A stretch of DNA of 64,000 bases, taken from contig LR134495.1 in the NCBI GenBank assembly GCA_900638155.1, positions 62,001 to 126,000 on the forward strand, written 5' to 3'. Positions 1 to 10,558 of the stretch are shown one piece after another. Origin of the DNA: Mannheimia haemolytica. Lineage in GTDB: Bacteria; Pseudomonadota; Gammaproteobacteria; Enterobacterales; Pasteurellaceae. Both the position numbers and the translations under genes were made by a program. Position 1 is the stretch's first letter. Each line of letters begins with the position of its first letter. The notes beneath the pieces were generated by a model. It did no database searches, had not been told where the DNA came from, and saw only the letters and a list, made by a program, of their open reading frames with translations.

Positions 1-785
1 TCATTGGAAATAGATTTGACCACTTCGGTTTTATGCCCTCGCAACAGCCCTGCGAACGCATATTCCGAAAGCGTATCCGGCACAGGGGTGACTGCCGCTA
101 AAATAGTGGCTGGATCTGCCCCAATCGCCACCGATACCGGAAACGGTTTACCTGGGTTTTCGGCTTTCCACTCTTGGAAGTCTAACGCACCACCACGGTG
201 GGAAAGCCAACGCATAATCAGCTTGTTTTTGCCGATAAGTTGCTGACGATAGATGCCTAAATTCTGGCGTTTCTTGTAAGGACCTTGCGTAATGGTCAGC
301 CCCCAAGTGACCAGCGGAGCAACATCGCCTGGCCAGCAGTGCATAATCGGTAACTTATAGAGATCAACCTCATCGCCAGAAATTACTACTTGCTGGCAAT
401 CTGCTTTGCTCAGCACCTTAGGGGGCATATTTAAAATTTGCTTCCATTGTGGCAGTTGCCCGATCAAATCTTTAAACCCTTTCGGTGGTTCAGGCTCTTT
501 TAAAAAGGCAAGTAACTTGCCCAGCTCACGCAGAGCTTTGGTATCTTCTTGCCCCATTCCCAGAGCTACCCGTTTGGGCGTGCCGAATAAATTACACAAC
601 ACCGGCATTTGATAGCCTTTCGGGTTTTCAAACAGTAATGCCGGCCCGCCTTTGCGTAAAGTGCGGTCGGCAATTTCGGTCATTTCTAAATAAGGATCGA
701 TTTCTTGCTGAATGCGGACTAATTCGCCCTGTGCCTCAAGAAAATCAAGAAATTCACGGAGATTTTTATACTTCATAGCGGTCAT
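1..785 (-). CDS. ubiD: 4-hydroxy-3-polyprenylbenzoate decarboxylase UbiD (3'-end cut by window edge)
   Basis: UbiD removes the carboxyl group of 3-polyprenyl-4-hydroxybenzoate in ubiquinone synthesis, using prenylated FMN made by UbiX. The minus strand reads [20 protein letters not shown], which matches the start of E. coli UbiD, followed by the conserved stretches [30 protein letters not shown] and [15 protein letters not shown]. About 261 residues are visible and the C-terminal half (the family has about 490 residues) lies beyond position 1. I chose the ATG at 785 because the E. coli protein also has a Met-x-x-Met start; the second ATG is at 776. The start codon overlaps a degenerate uptake signal (AGCGGTCAT). 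Confidence 0.95.
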   Translation of the reverse strand, partial: MTAMKYKNLREFLDFLEAQGELVRIQQEIDPYLEMTEIADRTLRKGGPALLFENPKGYQMPVLCNLFGTPKRVALGMGQEDTKALRELGKLLAFLKEPEPPKGFKDLIGQLPQWKQILNMPPKVLSKADCQQVVISGDEVDLYKLPIMHCWPGDVAPLVTWGLTITQGPYKKRQNLGIYRQQLIGKNKLIMRWLSHRGGALDFQEWKAENPGKPFPVSVAIGADPATILAAVTPVPDTLSEYAFAGLLRGHKTEVVKSISN

Positions 786-867
786 ATTTTTCGATTTTTT
801 TGCAAGTATATAGAAAAACGCAGATGAAAAATACCCATAAAAAAATTATAGAATTTTTATTTGATTT

Positions 868-876
868 TGTTAGAAT
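868..876 (+). promoter_or_regulatory. Possible extended -10 promoter element of znuA
   Basis: TGT-TAGAAT is an extended -10 element (TGn plus five of six TATAAT positions) 32 bases before the znuA start. No good -35 box is visible, as is usual for extended -10 promoters. The 14-mer GTTAGAATAGCCCA recurs at 2361-2374 before rnr. I looked for a palindromic Zur operator here and did not see one. Confidence 0.35.
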
Positions 877-907
877 AGCCCAACTTGACTATATACAAGG
901 AGATATT

Positions 908-1885
908 ATGTTTAAGAAAACCTTACTCAGCCTTGCCGTTTTAGGGGCAGGCGTTGCTCAAGCCGATGTGCTAACCAGTGTTAAACCGCTAGGCTTTATT
1001 GCTAGTGCCATTACCGAAGGTGTAACCGAAACTAAAGTATTATTACCGGTAACCGCTTCTCCGCATGATTACAGCTTAAAACCTTCAGATGTTACTCAAT
1101 TACAATCTGCTCAATTAGTGGTTTGGGTTGGTGACGGCTTAGAAGGCTTTTTAGAAAAAAGCATTGAAAAATTACCGAAAGAAAAAGTGTTGACGCTTGA
1201 AGATGTTGATGCGATTGATGAAATTGTTGAGAAAGCAAGCAAAAAAGAACACAAAGACGATGATCATGATCATAAAGATGAACACGCCCATAAACATGAG
1301 CATAAGCACGAACACAAGCATGAGCATAAACACGAAGGGCATGACCACGATCATCACGGACATAGCCACGATGAAGATTGGCACATCTGGTTCTCAGCTG
1401 AAGCAAGTGAGCTGGCAGCAGAGCAAATTGCGGCACGTTTAAGCGAACAAATGCCGGAACAAAAAGCGAAAATTGCGGAAAACCTTGCAAAATTTAAAGC
1501 AAATTTAACCGCAAAAAAAGCAGACATTGCGAAACAATTAGAGCCGGTAAAAGCCAAAGGTTACTACACATTCCACGATGCTTATGGCTATTTTGAAAGA
1601 GAGTATGGTTTAAATTCATTGGGTTCATTTACCATTAACCCAACCGTTGCACCGGGTGCGAAAACCATTGCTTCTATCAAGAAAAATATTGAAAAGCACA
1701 AAGCACAATGTTTATTTGCCGAGCCTCAATTCACGCCAAAAGTGATTGAAACCTTAGCAAAAGAAACCAAAGTGAACGTAGGGCAATTAGACCCACTGGG
1801 TGCAAAAGTTCAGTTAAGTGCGACTGCTTACCCTGAATTTTTACAAGTTTTGGCTGACGAATTTAGCCAATGTTTAACAAAATAA
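908..1885 (+). CDS. znuA: Zinc ABC transporter periplasmic binding protein ZnuA
   Basis: ZnuA captures Zn2+ in the periplasm and delivers it to the ZnuBC importer. The 325-residue protein has a signal peptide (MFKKTLLSLAVLGAGVAQA, then DVLTSVKPL). It has the metal ligand contexts ASPHDYSLKPSD, DWHIWFS and FHDAYGYFE, and an acidic His-rich loop at about residues 115-158 with repeated HKHE units. That loop marks ZnuA rather than manganese-binding relatives. An upstream in-frame ATG at 800 would give 36 extra residues, but the ATG at 908 has an AAGGAG Shine-Dalgarno sequence and starts the signal peptide. znuB and znuC are not adjacent, as in several Pasteurellaceae where znuA stands alone. Confidence 0.95.
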   Translation: MFKKTLLSLAVLGAGVAQADVLTSVKPLGFIASAITEGVTETKVLLPVTASPHDYSLKPSDVTQLQSAQLVVWVGDGLEGFLEKSIEKLPKEKVLTLEDVDAIDEIVEKASKKEHKDDDHDHKDEHAHKHEHKHEHKHEHKHEGHDHDHHGHSHDEDWHIWFSAEASELAAEQIAARLSEQMPEQKAKIAENLAKFKANLTAKKADIAKQLEPVKAKGYYTFHDAYGYFEREYGLNSLGSFTINPTVAPGAKTIASIKKNIEKHKAQCLFAEPQFTPKVIETLAKETKVNVGQLDPLGAKVQLSATAYPEFLQVLADEFSQCLTK

Positions 1886-1889
1886 GTTA

Positions 1890-1923
1890 AAAATCCCCCA
1901 TTTAAATATAAATGGGGGATTTT
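1890..1923. terminator. Bidirectional terminator between znuA and yjdM
   Basis: The arms AAAATCCCCCATTTA and TAAATGGGGGATTTT form a near-perfect hairpin with A and T tracts on both sides, between the convergent genes znuA and yjdM. Confidence 0.85.
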
Positions 1924-1936
1924 GCGATTACATCAC

Positions 1937-2257
1937 TTAAGCTTTTTTTAAGAATTCTGATTTCAACATAATTTTACCGCAATCGACATTATGGTCACCT
2001 TGAGCTAAACGGATTCCTTTGAATTTTGTACCTTTTTTCAGTACTTCAGACGAGCCTTTTAATTTTAAATCTTTGATTAATAATACATCGTCCCCGTCAG
2101 ATAATAAATTGCCATTACTGTCTTTTACAATTAGCACATCATCATCTTGATCCGTTTCTTCGCCCGTCCATTCATACGCACAATCCGGGCAAACAAATTG
2201 AATTGAGTCGTGGTAAGTATTTTCGCTTTTACATTCAGGGCAGGTTGGGTAAATCAT
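1937..2257 (-). CDS. yjdM: Zinc-ribbon protein YjdM (PhnA family)
   Basis: A 106-residue protein with an N-terminal zinc ribbon (CPEC and, about 20 residues on, CPDC) followed by a compact beta-rich PhnA domain ([37 protein letters not shown]). The family is named after a gene near the E. coli phosphonate operon, but it has no proven role in phosphonate use; the molecular function is unknown. Length is normal (E. coli 111 residues). It stands alone, convergent to znuA, and its start is preceded by GAGGAATTAAA. A TATAAT hexamer lies upstream near 2287-2292 on the minus strand. Confidence 0.9.
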   Translation of the reverse strand: MIYPTCPECKSENTYHDSIQFVCPDCAYEWTGEETDQDDDVLIVKDSNGNLLSDGDDVLLIKDLKLKGSSEVLKKGTKFKGIRLAQGDHNVDCGKIMLKSEFLKKA

Positions 2258-2396
2258 TTTAATTCCTCAAATTAATAAAGAACCAGATTATATACCGAAA
2301 TCCAGCAAAACGCTAAGCGGTCATATTTTGCCGATTTTTTACCAATCAAGCTAAAAGTCAGTTAGAATAGCCCATAACTAACAAAAGGAGGATACT

Positions 2397-4760
2397 ATGA
2401 TAGTCGATCCTAATTATCAGCAAGAATTAGAAAAATACGAAAACCCGGTGCCAAGCCGAGAGTTTATTTTAAAAACGATTCGAGAATACGATGCACCAAT
2501 GAGTCGTGATGAATTACTGGACGCTTTCCATATTTATGATGAAGAACGAATGGAAGGCATTCGCCGCCGTTTGCGTGCGATGGAAAATGACGGAGAATTG
2601 GTGTTCACCAAAGGTAAACGCTACGCATTGCCGGAAAAGATGGATTTAATCAAAGGCACTGTTATCGGTCATCGTGACGGTTACGGTTTTTTACAGGTGG
2701 AAGGACACGAAAAAGGGGTAACTAAAAGCGAAGATTGGTTTATTCCCAATGCCCAAATGGTAAAAGTGATGCACGGTGACTTTGTGCTGGCTCAACCAAA
2801 CGGCACAGACCGCCGTGGGCGTAAAGAAGTCCGCATTGTACGGGTGTTGGAAGCCCGTAAGAAACAGATTGTGGGGCGTTTTTTCCTTGAAAGCGGCATT
2901 GGTTTTGTCGTGCCTGATGACAGCCGCATTAACCAAGACATTCTGATTCCAGATGAACACCGTATGGGAGCGAGAATGGGACAAGTCGTGGTGGTGGAAC
3001 TACAGGAAAGAAAAGCGAGTTTTAGCCGCCCGGTTGGAATTATCACTGAAATTCTAGGGGATAATTTAGCTCCGGGAATGGAAATTGAAATTGCTTTACG
3101 CAATCACGATATTCCGCACGTTTGGCCGGAAGGGGTAGAAAAACAAATCCGCCAATTTAGCAGCGAAGAAGTGCCAGAAGAAGCCAAGCAAGGGCGGGTG
3201 GATTTGCGAGATCTACCGCTGATTACCATTGACGGCGAAGATGCCCGAGATTTTGATGATGCCGTATTTGCCAAGAAAGAGGGCAACGGCTGGCGGTTAT
3301 GGGTAGCGATTGCCGATGTGAGTTACTACGTTCGCCCGAAAACCGCATTAGATTTGGAAGCCCTAAATCGTGGTAACTCGGTCTATTTCCCGAATCGGGT
3401 TGTGCCAATGTTGCCGGAGGTGCTTTCCAACGGCTTGTGTTCACTCAACCCACAGGTTGACAGGCTCTGTTTGGTGGCGGAAATGTCGGTTTCCAATAAA
3501 GGAGAATTGCAAGATTATCGATTCTATGAAGCAGTAATGAATTCCCACGCCCGTTTAACTTACACTAAAGTGTGGAAAATGTTGGAGGGTGATGAAACCT
3601 TGCGTGAACGCTATGCTCCATTAGTGCCGCATATTGAAGAACTCTATGCAATGTTCCAAACCTTAATGAAAGCCCGCCATAAACGAGGGGCGATTGAATT
3701 TGAAACCATTGAAAATCAATTTATTTTCAACCCGCAAGGGCGAATTGAGCGAATTGAGCCATTAATCCGCAACGATGCCCATAAATTGATTGAAGAGTGT
3801 ATGATTTTAGCCAATATCGCTGCCGCTCGTTTTGTGGAAAAAGCGAACGAACCGGCATTATATCGAATTCACGATAAACCGAGCGAAGAAAAATTGCTCA
3901 GTTTCAAATCCTTTGTGCGTGAGTGTGGCTTAATGTGGGACGTAGGCTTAGATCCAACCCCAAAAGATTACGGAGTATTACTGGAGCAAATTGCCGAACG
4001 TGCCGATAAAGAGTTAATTCAAACAATGTTGCTTCGCTCGTTGAAACAAGCGGTGTATGCGGCGGATAATATCGGGCATTTCGGCTTGGCATTAACCGAA
4101 TATGCTCATTTTACCTCGCCGATTCGCCGTTATCCTGATTTGCTGTTACACCGTGCGATTAAATATCTGATTGAAAAAGGCAAAGGCAACACCCGTCACT
4201 ATACCGATGGCGGTGGTTATCACTACAAGTTAGATGATATGGACGAATTTGGTGACAAATGTTCTGCCACCGAACGCCGAGCCGATGAGGCAACCCGAGA
4301 AGTGGCAGATTGGCTAAAATGCGAATTTATGCAAGATCATCTTGGTGAAGAGTTTGATGGCGTGATTTCGAGTGTTACCGGCTTTGGCTTATTTGTGAAA
4401 CTTAATGAGCTTTTAATTGACGGATTGGTTCATATTTCAACGTTGGATAATGATTATTACCACTATGATGCTGACCGACAACGTTTAGTCGGCGGGAGTG
4501 GGATCATCTATCGGTTAGGCGATGCAGTTCGGGTGAAAGTAATCAATGTGAATTTAGACGAGAAAAAAATTGATTTTGAGTTGCTGACCGGTAATAAGAA
4601 AACCGGCAAGACCGCCAAGAAAAAAGCAAAATCGACAGAGGTTCCTGTTTTCAAAGAGCCTAAAACGGTAAAAAAAGCCAAAAAAGTCGCTGAGAAAAAG
4701 CCGGCAAAATCTGCAAAAAAACGGACAAAAACGACCGCTAGTAAATCAAGGAAAAAATAG
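2397..4760 (+). CDS. rnr: Ribonuclease R
   Basis: RNase R is a 3'-to-5' exoribonuclease of the RNase II family that can unwind structured RNA, in rRNA quality control, mRNA decay and tmRNA-linked decay. The 787-residue protein has an N-terminal winged-helix region ([20 protein letters not shown]), cold-shock domains ([14 protein letters not shown]), the RNB catalytic domain with the acidic cluster [13 protein letters not shown] near residue 281, an S1 domain ([17 protein letters not shown]) near 655, and a Lys-rich tail from about 735 ([12 protein letters not shown]). The tail is typical of RNase R and absent from RNase II. AAAGGAGG precedes the ATG. The next gene starts 3 bases after the stop. 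Confidence 0.97.
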   Translation: MIVDPNYQQELEKYENPVPSREFILKTIREYDAPMSRDELLDAFHIYDEERMEGIRRRLRAMENDGELVFTKGKRYALPEKMDLIKGTVIGHRDGYGFLQVEGHEKGVTKSEDWFIPNAQMVKVMHGDFVLAQPNGTDRRGRKEVRIVRVLEARKKQIVGRFFLESGIGFVVPDDSRINQDILIPDEHRMGARMGQVVVVELQERKASFSRPVGIITEILGDNLAPGMEIEIALRNHDIPHVWPEGVEKQIRQFSSEEVPEEAKQGRVDLRDLPLITIDGEDARDFDDAVFAKKEGNGWRLWVAIADVSYYVRPKTALDLEALNRGNSVYFPNRVVPMLPEVLSNGLCSLNPQVDRLCLVAEMSVSNKGELQDYRFYEAVMNSHARLTYTKVWKMLEGDETLRERYAPLVPHIEELYAMFQTLMKARHKRGAIEFETIENQFIFNPQGRIERIEPLIRNDAHKLIEECMILANIAAARFVEKANEPALYRIHDKPSEEKLLSFKSFVRECGLMWDVGLDPTPKDYGVLLEQIAERADKELIQTMLLRSLKQAVYAADNIGHFGLALTEYAHFTSPIRRYPDLLLHRAIKYLIEKGKGNTRHYTDGGGYHYKLDDMDEFGDKCSATERRADEATREVADWLKCEFMQDHLGEEFDGVISSVTGFGLFVKLNELLIDGLVHISTLDNDYYHYDADRQRLVGGSGIIYRLGDAVRVKVINVNLDEKKIDFELLTGNKKTGKTAKKKAKSTEVPVFKEPKTVKKAKKVAEKKPAKSAKKRTKTTASKSRKK

Positions 4761-4763
4761 CAA

Positions 4764-5030
4764 ATGGATTACAAAAAACAAATTTTATTCAGCCTTTTAT
4801 TTGCTTTAGTAATTGCAATAATAAGCTATTTTTTGTTCACCTATATCCCGTTTGATTGTAGCGATCTGAGCAAACTCAACGATTCACAACGTTTAGAGTG
4901 CCGAACTGCCGAAGTTCTGGGCGTTTATTACTGGCTGCCGCACACTACCACGCTGTTTTTCGGCTCGGTGTTATTATATTGGGCGGTTTATGGCGTGATT
5001 TCATTAGTGCAAGCAGTGCTCAAACGCTAA
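4764..5030 (+). CDS. Small membrane protein of unknown function, coupled to rnr
   Basis: I do not recognise this 88-residue protein. It has two hydrophobic segments, residues 7-26 (LFSLLFALVIAIISYFLF) and about 63-84 (LFFGSVLLYWAVYGVISL). They are joined by a polar loop with two cysteines (FDCSDL and LECRTA) that could form a disulfide if the loop is periplasmic. The ATG lies 3 bases after the rnr stop, so translation is probably coupled. A terminator follows 60 bases downstream. Codon use looks like that of its neighbours. Confidence 0.75.
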   Translation: MDYKKQILFSLLFALVIAIISYFLFTYIPFDCSDLSKLNDSQRLECRTAEVLGVYYWLPHTTTLFFGSVLLYWAVYGVISLVQAVLKR

Positions 5031-5090
5031 CAAGCGGTTTTGTTTTTGCAAAAAGTTGCAAATCTCATCTGAATAATCCTTCCAAGATCA

Positions 5091-5120
5091 AAGGTCTATC
5101 AAAAAAGATAGACCTTTATT
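5091..5120 (+). terminator. Terminator of the rnr operon
   Basis: The stem AAGGTCTATC / GATAGACCTT, with a six-A loop, is followed by TATTGTG. It separates rnr from the dcw promoter. An uptake signal (ACAAGCGGT) lies just upstream at 5030-5038. Confidence 0.7.
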
Positions 5121-5141
5121 GTGTAAATAAACTAAAACTCC

Positions 5142-5170
5142 TTGATAGATGTATCACTAATCTATAAAAT
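5142..5170 (+). promoter_or_regulatory. Promoter of the dcw cluster
   Basis: A -35 box TTGATA (5142-5147, five of six) and a -10 box TAAAAT (5165-5170, five of six) are separated by 17 bases. Transcription would start near 5177, just before the MraZ boxes, which is the arrangement known for the E. coli mraZ promoter. Confidence 0.65.
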
Positions 5171-5182
5171 TCCAGCAATTAA

Positions 5183-5207
5183 GTGGGAAAAAGTGGTGAA
5201 TTGTGGA
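5183..5207 (+). promoter_or_regulatory. MraZ operator: three GTGGN boxes at 10-base spacing
   Basis: GTGGG (5183-5187), GTGGT (5193-5197) and GTGGA (5203-5207) are direct repeats exactly 10 bases apart with 5-base spacers. This is the layout described for the MraZ-binding region upstream of mraZ. They lie between the predicted transcription start and the mraZ ATG, which fits autorepression of the cluster. Confidence 0.8.
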
Positions 5208-5252
5208 ACTTTTCCTTAAATTTAACCTCATTTAAAAAGGTAAATCAGTAAA

Positions 5253-5711
5253 ATGTTTCGTGGTGCAAGTTCAATTAGCATTGATAGCAAAGGGCGGATC
5301 GCTATTCCGACCCGTTATCGTGCCGAGCTATTGGAAAAACATCACGGGATCTTAGTTTGCACTGTGGATATCCGCCAGCCTTGTTTGTTACTTTACCCAC
5401 TTCACGAATGGGAAATGGTTGAACAGAAATTGTTGGCACTATCTAATTTTGACCCTGTTCAACGCCGCATTCAGCGAGTAATGCAAGGCTTTGCTACCGA
5501 ATGTGAAATGGATTCGGCAGGGCGAATACTGCTTAGCCCTACACTTCGCCAACACGCACAATTAGAGCAACAAATTATGCTGGTTGGACAATTAAACAAA
5601 TTTGAAATTTGGCAAGATAAACAATGGCAAGCACAAATTGCCGAAGATCTTGCTTTTGGCAGTTCGGCAGAAATTTTAGACTGCGAAGCATTGAAAAACC
5701 TGTCTCTCTAG
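5253..5711 (+). CDS. mraZ: Transcriptional regulator MraZ
   Basis: First gene of the dcw cluster and autorepressor of its promoter. The 152-residue protein has two AbrB-like beta domains, each with the family core: [13 protein letters not shown] at residues 14-26 and [13 protein letters not shown] at about 88-100. MraZ forms a ring-shaped oligomer that reads spaced TGGG-type repeats, and three such boxes lie 46-70 bases upstream. The length equals that of the E. coli protein. rsmH follows within 16 bases. Confidence 0.97.
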   Translation: MFRGASSISIDSKGRIAIPTRYRAELLEKHHGILVCTVDIRQPCLLLYPLHEWEMVEQKLLALSNFDPVQRRIQRVMQGFATECEMDSAGRILLSPTLRQHAQLEQQIMLVGQLNKFEIWQDKQWQAQIAEDLAFGSSAEILDCEALKNLSL

Positions 5712-5726
5712 TAATTGGAAATTGAG

Positions 5727-6665
5727 ATGAGCGAGAACCCAAAACATATTACAGTATTATTGCACGAAGCGGTTGACGGCTTGGCAATTAAGCCTAACGG
5801 TATCTATATTGACGGTACTTTCGGGCGTGGCGGGCATTCTCGCTTGATTTTATCCAAACTGGGCGAAAATGGGCGATTAATCGCAACTGATCGTGACCCT
5901 CGAGCGATAGCGGAAGCCCAAACGATTAGTGACCCTCGTTTTCAAATTGAACATACGGCATTTTCTGCCATTCCCGAACTGTGTGAACGAATGGGGTTGG
6001 TGGGCAAAATTGACGGTATTTTATTGGATTTAGGTGTGTCTTCCCCGCAGCTTGATGAAGCCGAACGAGGCTTTAGTTTTATGCGTGACGGGCCGCTTGA
6101 TATGCGAATGGATACCACCAAAGGCTTATCGGCAGCCGAGTGGCTTGCCCAAGTTTCGGCAGAAGATTTAGCTTGGGTATTAAAAGAATTTGGCGAAGAG
6201 CGTTTTGCCAAACGGATTGCACAAGCGGTCGTTTCTTACAATAAATCTGCAACTGAAAAAATCAGTCGAACTTTGCAGCTCGCGCAAATTATTGCGGATG
6301 CGGTGCCGTTTAAAGATAAGCACAAACACCCTGCAACCCGTTCGTTCCAAGCAATTCGCATTTTTATCAATAGTGAATTAGACGAACTGGAAAAGGCTTT
6401 AAATTCCGCATTAACGGTGTTAGCCCCTGAAGGGCGTTTGTCGATTATCAGTTTCCATTCCCTTGAAGACAGAATGGTGAAACAGTTTATGCGTAAACAT
6501 AGTAAAGGAATGGAAGTCCCTCGAGGTTTACCGATTTTAGAAGTGGAGTTAACTAAAAATATTCCGCTGAAAACTATTGGCAAAGCGATTATGCCGAGCG
6601 AAGCCGAAATTGAAGCAAATGCCCGCTCACGCAGTGCGGTATTGCGGATTGCCGAAAAACGCTAA
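5727..6665 (+). CDS. rsmH: 16S rRNA (cytosine-1402 N4)-methyltransferase RsmH
   Basis: RsmH uses S-adenosylmethionine to methylate N4 of C1402 in the decoding centre of 16S rRNA. The protein (312 residues) starts [19 protein letters not shown] and has the SAM-binding stretch [31 protein letters not shown] and the C-terminal [14 protein letters not shown]. An in-frame TTG at 5715 would add four residues, but the ATG at 5727 aligns with the E. coli start and has GGAAATTGAG before it. Translation is likely coupled to mraZ. Confidence 0.96.
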   Translation: MSENPKHITVLLHEAVDGLAIKPNGIYIDGTFGRGGHSRLILSKLGENGRLIATDRDPRAIAEAQTISDPRFQIEHTAFSAIPELCERMGLVGKIDGILLDLGVSSPQLDEAERGFSFMRDGPLDMRMDTTKGLSAAEWLAQVSAEDLAWVLKEFGEERFAKRIAQAVVSYNKSATEKISRTLQLAQIIADAVPFKDKHKHPATRSFQAIRIFINSELDELEKALNSALTVLAPEGRLSIISFHSLEDRMVKQFMRKHSKGMEVPRGLPILEVELTKNIPLKTIGKAIMPSEAEIEANARSRSAVLRIAEKR

Positions 6666-6683
6666 CAGTAAATAGGGAAGAAT

Positions 6684-6995
6684 ATGTCGAACGAACGTTA
6701 TCCGTTACATCAAATCATCATTGATGATATTTTTAGCCATAACAAAGTGGCTCTTTTATTGTTGATTGGTGTAGTGATTTCAGCAGTGGCTACGATTTGG
6801 ATAACCCACCAGACTCGTTTATCGGTGAGCGAACAAGGGCAACTGATTCAAGCAAACCAAAAGTTGGAAAGCCAATATACTAATCTGCAATTAGAAGAAA
6901 ACAGCAGAAGCAGTCGGGCAAGAGTTGATGCCGCCGCTAAATCGTTCGGATTACAGCCGATTAAAAAAGAGCAAGAAATTATTTTAGTTGAATAA
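6684..6995 (+). CDS. ftsL: Cell division protein FtsL
   Basis: A small bitopic division protein of the FtsQLB complex that activates septal peptidoglycan synthesis by FtsWI. The 103-residue protein has a cytoplasmic N-terminus, a transmembrane segment at about 26-44 (ALLLLIGVVISAVATIWI) and a periplasmic coiled coil (GQLIQANQKLESQYTNLQLE). Sequence is weakly conserved in the family; the position between rsmH and ftsI and the topology fix the call. ftsI starts 3 bases after the stop. Confidence 0.93.
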   Translation: MSNERYPLHQIIIDDIFSHNKVALLLLIGVVISAVATIWITHQTRLSVSEQGQLIQANQKLESQYTNLQLEENSRSSRARVDAAAKSFGLQPIKKEQEIILVE

Positions 6996-6998
6996 AAA

Positions 6999-9059
6999 AT
7001 GGTTAAATCAGTTAAATTAAAACGTAAGCAAGGAGCCCCTGTCGCAAAAGCAGAGCCTCAACAAGCAGAAGGTAAAAAAACACCGAGTTTTTTACCTACT
7101 CGCTTTAGAGTGGTTGTGTTTTTTATGCTATTAATGGTTGGTGGCTTACTAGCACAAACCGCCTATATTCAGCTTTTTGACTCTGAAAGATTAATTAAAG
7201 AGGCTAATAACCGCTCACTTCGTACTAAAGAACTCCAATTTACCCGTGGACGTATTTTAGATCGTAACGGGCGTTTTCTCTCTATTAGTGTGCCAATGTA
7301 CTCATTAACACTTGACCCGAGAGAATACTTTGATACTAAACTGCGCCGTTCCAACGAAAGCTGGCGTGCCTTGGCGATTGAAATGGAAACATCAAAAGGT
7401 AAAATTGAGGCAAACGTTAATAAATTTATTGAAAAGAAAAATTTTTCAAAAGAAAAAGTAGATTTTGATCCACGTTCTATTTTAAATACTAAAAGCGAAG
7501 GCTATTGGACTCAGCTTGCCCAAGTTACAGGCTTGGATTACAACAGTTTAGTAGAAAAAGTACGGAATAACCCTAGTTCGGCTTTTTTACGTTTAGATAA
7601 CGAAAATTTAGTAAGAGAACGCCAGAAATTCCAAGCATTAAGCAAAGAAATCGGCCGTTCCTATAATGACATAATGGACGAGCTTTATAGCAAAAACCGC
7701 CAGCGATTCCTTTATTTATCTCGTCATCAATCTGAAGCTATTAGCGAATATGCAAAAGAACTAGATATTGATGCATTAGTGATTAAAGTCGAATCACGCC
7801 GTTTTTACCCGCTAGCAGAGGAATCTTCACAGTTGATCGGCTTTACCGATAAAGATGATATGCACGGTTCAGAAGGGCTGGAGCGTAGTTTTGATTCCTT
7901 ACTGATCGGCAAAAACGGTAAACAAATTATCCGAAAAGATGCCAAAGGCAACATTGTGGAAAATATTCGCTCAGAGAAACAGTACGATCCGCAAGATGTT
8001 ATGTTAAGCATTGATGAAGAGTTACAATCAATGGTTTATGGCGAAATCAAAAAAGCAGTACAGGAAAATAATGCGGAATCAGGCACAGCGGTCTTGGTTG
8101 ATGTGCAAACCGGCGAAATTTTGGCAATGGCAAATGCCCCGTCATTCAACCCGAACAAGCGGGATAGCTTTAAGCCCGAATTAATGCGTAACCGTGCGAT
8201 TACCGATACTTTTGAGCCGGGTTCAACAGTGAAACCTTTTACCGTATTAACCGCATTACAAAATGGGGTAACTTATCGTGATGAGGTAATCAGCACACGC
8301 CCCTTTGCTGTCAATGGACATACGATTAAAGACGTTGCTCCAAGAGACAGTCTGACACTTACGGGCATCTTACAGAAATCCAGTAACATTGGGGTAAGTA
8401 AATTAGCCCTTAGAATGCCGGCAAATGCGTTAGTAGATACTTACACCAAAATCGGTTTCGGTAAAGATACCGGTTTAGGGCTAGGTGAACAACGAGGCTC
8501 AAATGGTGACCGCAAACGTTGGGCGGATATTGAACGTGCGACCCTTTCCTACGGATACGGCTTAAATGTGACTCCTCTACAACTTGCTCGAGCTTATGCG
8601 ACTTTAGGGAGTTTTGGGTTATACCGTCCGCTTTCCATTACCAAAGTCGATCCACCGGTGATTGGCGAACGGGTTCTGCCTGAAAAAACTACCCGAGACG
8701 TAGTGCATATGATGGAAAGTGTTGCGGCTAAAGGCGAAGGTGGACAACGTGCAGCGGTGGACGGCTACCGTGTAGCCATCAAAACCGGTACGGCACGCAA
8801 ATTAGAAAAAGGCAAATATGTTGAAAAATATATTGCTTATACTGCAGGTATTGCACCTGCAAGCGATCCTCGCTTTGCGTTAGTGGTATTAATCAACGAA
8901 CCTAAAGCGGGCAACTACTATGGTGGCTTTGTTTCTGCACCATTGTTCTCACGCATTATGGGTTACACGTTAAAACAACGTAATATTAAGCCGGATAACT
9001 TAACTGAAAATACCCAAAGTGCCGTGCGTGAAATTAAATTAGAACGCCCTATCAATTAA
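6999..9059 (+). CDS. ftsI: Peptidoglycan D,D-transpeptidase FtsI (PBP3)
   Basis: Septal class B penicillin-binding protein that cross-links peptidoglycan with FtsW. The 686-residue protein has a short cytoplasmic tail, one transmembrane segment ([18 protein letters not shown], about 38-55), the pedestal region ([17 protein letters not shown]), and a transpeptidase domain. The three active-site motifs are present: EPGSTVKPF with the acylated Ser near 408, SSNIG (SxN) and KTGTAR near 595. It is somewhat longer than E. coli PBP3 (588); the extra length lies in an inserted stretch in the N-terminal non-catalytic module (about residues 125-220). Confidence 0.96.
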   Translation: MVKSVKLKRKQGAPVAKAEPQQAEGKKTPSFLPTRFRVVVFFMLLMVGGLLAQTAYIQLFDSERLIKEANNRSLRTKELQFTRGRILDRNGRFLSISVPMYSLTLDPREYFDTKLRRSNESWRALAIEMETSKGKIEANVNKFIEKKNFSKEKVDFDPRSILNTKSEGYWTQLAQVTGLDYNSLVEKVRNNPSSAFLRLDNENLVRERQKFQALSKEIGRSYNDIMDELYSKNRQRFLYLSRHQSEAISEYAKELDIDALVIKVESRRFYPLAEESSQLIGFTDKDDMHGSEGLERSFDSLLIGKNGKQIIRKDAKGNIVENIRSEKQYDPQDVMLSIDEELQSMVYGEIKKAVQENNAESGTAVLVDVQTGEILAMANAPSFNPNKRDSFKPELMRNRAITDTFEPGSTVKPFTVLTALQNGVTYRDEVISTRPFAVNGHTIKDVAPRDSLTLTGILQKSSNIGVSKLALRMPANALVDTYTKIGFGKDTGLGLGEQRGSNGDRKRWADIERATLSYGYGLNVTPLQLARAYATLGSFGLYRPLSITKVDPPVIGERVLPEKTTRDVVHMMESVAAKGEGGQRAAVDGYRVAIKTGTARKLEKGKYVEKYIAYTAGIAPASDPRFALVVLINEPKAGNYYGGFVSAPLFSRIMGYTLKQRNIKPDNLTENTQSAVREIKLERPIN

Positions 9060-9067
9060 GGTTAGCT

Positions 9068-10558
9068 ATGAAACGTTTACTTCCTTTTCTTACAGAACTT
9101 GATGCTTGGGTGAAAGAACTCACCGAGCTTAAACAAATGACACTTGATAGTCGCCAAGTACAGTCAGGCGATCTTTTTGTTGCCTTGAAAGGGCATCAAG
9201 TTGATGGCAGAAAATTTATTCCGAATGCGATAGAACAAGGCGCAGCAATCATTTTGGCTGAGGCTGATGAAGATCAGCCGGAAGTTGAGCTTGATTCAAA
9301 ATTTGCAAAATTTAACCTAGATCGCACCGCTTGTTGCAAGGTTGTTTCAGTACCGAATTTGCCAAAATTGCTATCTGAAATTGCAGGAGCTTTTTACCAT
9401 AACCCGTCACACAAGCTGACTTTAGCAGGCATTACCGGCACGAACGGTAAAACGACTACCGCTCAATTATTAGCACAATGGCGTAATTTATTGGGTGGAA
9501 AATCGGCAGTTATGGGTACTATCGGCAACGGTTTGTACGGACAAGTGCAAGAAGCGGTAAATACCACCGGCTCTGCTATTGAAATTCAGCGTAATCTTGC
9601 GAGCTTTGTTGAACTTGGAGCGGATTTTTGTGCGATGGAAGTCAGCTCTCACGGCTTGGCTCAATTTAGAGCAGAAGCTTTAGATTTTGATTTGGCGATC
9701 TTTACGAATTTAAGCCGAGATCACCTTGATTACCACAACACGATGGAAGAGTATGCCCAAGCTAAATTCCGTTTATTCAACGAATTAAGCACCAAAGCTC
9801 AAGTGATTAACGCCGATGATGAAATCGGGCGTGAATGGCTGACACAATTACCGAATGCGGTTGCAGTAAGTACTGATCCGGAATTTGCTGGCAACCACCG
9901 ATTTGTCAAAGCTACGGCGGTGAAATTTACCCTGCAAGGGGCAAGTATTGCGTTTGAATCAAGCTGGGGCAATGGCGAGTTACACAGCCGTTTAATCGGG
10001 GCTTTCAATGTAAATAATCTGCTTACCGCCTTTGCCGGACTTTTAGCTCTTGGCTTTGATATTCAAGAACTGATTAAAACTGCACCGAATTTAGTTGGCG
10101 TAGCAGGTAGAATGGAATGTATCACCGCTCCAAATAAGCCAATGGTGATTGTGGACTACGCTCACACCCCTGATGCCCTCGAAAAAGCCCTACAAGCGGC
10201 TCGTTTACATTGCGAAGGCGAACTTTGGTGCATTTTCGGCTGTGGTGGCGACCGTGACGCCGGCAAACGCCCGTTAATGGCAACGATCGCCGAGAAATTA
10301 GCCGATAAAGTGATTGCTACAGACGACAACCCGCGCACTGAAGATAATCAAAAGATTATGGCAGATATTGTGAAAGGCTTTAGTAAACCACAACAAATTA
10401 TTCATAACCGTGAAGAGGCAATTAAAACCGCCATTGAGCAAGCTAAAGCCACCGATGTGATTTTAATCGCCGGCAAAGGCCACGAAGATTATCAGATTAT
10501 TGGTACGGAGAAGTTGCATTTTTCGGATCAGGAAACGGCAAGGAAATATCTGTTTTAA
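9068..10558 (+). CDS. murE: UDP-MurNAc-tripeptide synthetase MurE
   Basis: Cytoplasmic Mur ligase that adds the third stem-peptide residue to UDP-MurNAc-L-Ala-D-Glu. The 496-residue protein has the substrate motif [18 protein letters not shown], the ATP loop [16 protein letters not shown] near 120 and the C-terminal DDNPRTED near 418. DNPR is the signature for meso-diaminopimelate as substrate, as expected for a Gram-negative cell. The stop codon is directly followed by the left end of the P-family palindromic repeat, which separates murE from murF by 552 bases, although the two are normally adjacent or overlapping. Confidence 0.97.
   Translation: MKRLLPFLTELDAWVKELTELKQMTLDSRQVQSGDLFVALKGHQVDGRKFIPNAIEQGAAIILAEADEDQPEVELDSKFAKFNLDRTACCKVVSVPNLPKLLSEIAGAFYHNPSHKLTLAGITGTNGKTTTAQLLAQWRNLLGGKSAVMGTIGNGLYGQVQEAVNTTGSAIEIQRNLASFVELGADFCAMEVSSHGLAQFRAEALDFDLAIFTNLSRDHLDYHNTMEEYAQAKFRLFNELSTKAQVINADDEIGREWLTQLPNAVAVSTDPEFAGNHRFVKATAVKFTLQGASIAFESSWGNGELHSRLIGAFNVNNLLTAFAGLLALGFDIQELIKTAPNLVGVAGRMECITAPNKPMVIVDYAHTPDALEKALQAARLHCEGELWCIFGCGGDRDAGKRPLMATIAEKLADKVIATDDNPRTEDNQKIMADIVKGFSKPQQIIHNREEAIKTAIEQAKATDVILIAGKGHEDYQIIGTEKLHFSDQETARKYLF

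Noticed and set aside
820..907. Zur operator expected upstream of znuA
   Set aside because: No palindrome of the Zur type is visible; only an extended -10 element could be supported.
1092..1490. Antisense reading frames across the His-rich loop of znuA (minus strand, up to 132 residues)
   Set aside because: They mirror a low-complexity repeat (CAT/GAG/CAC codons) and have no ribosome-binding site or family likeness; znuA on the plus strand is certain.
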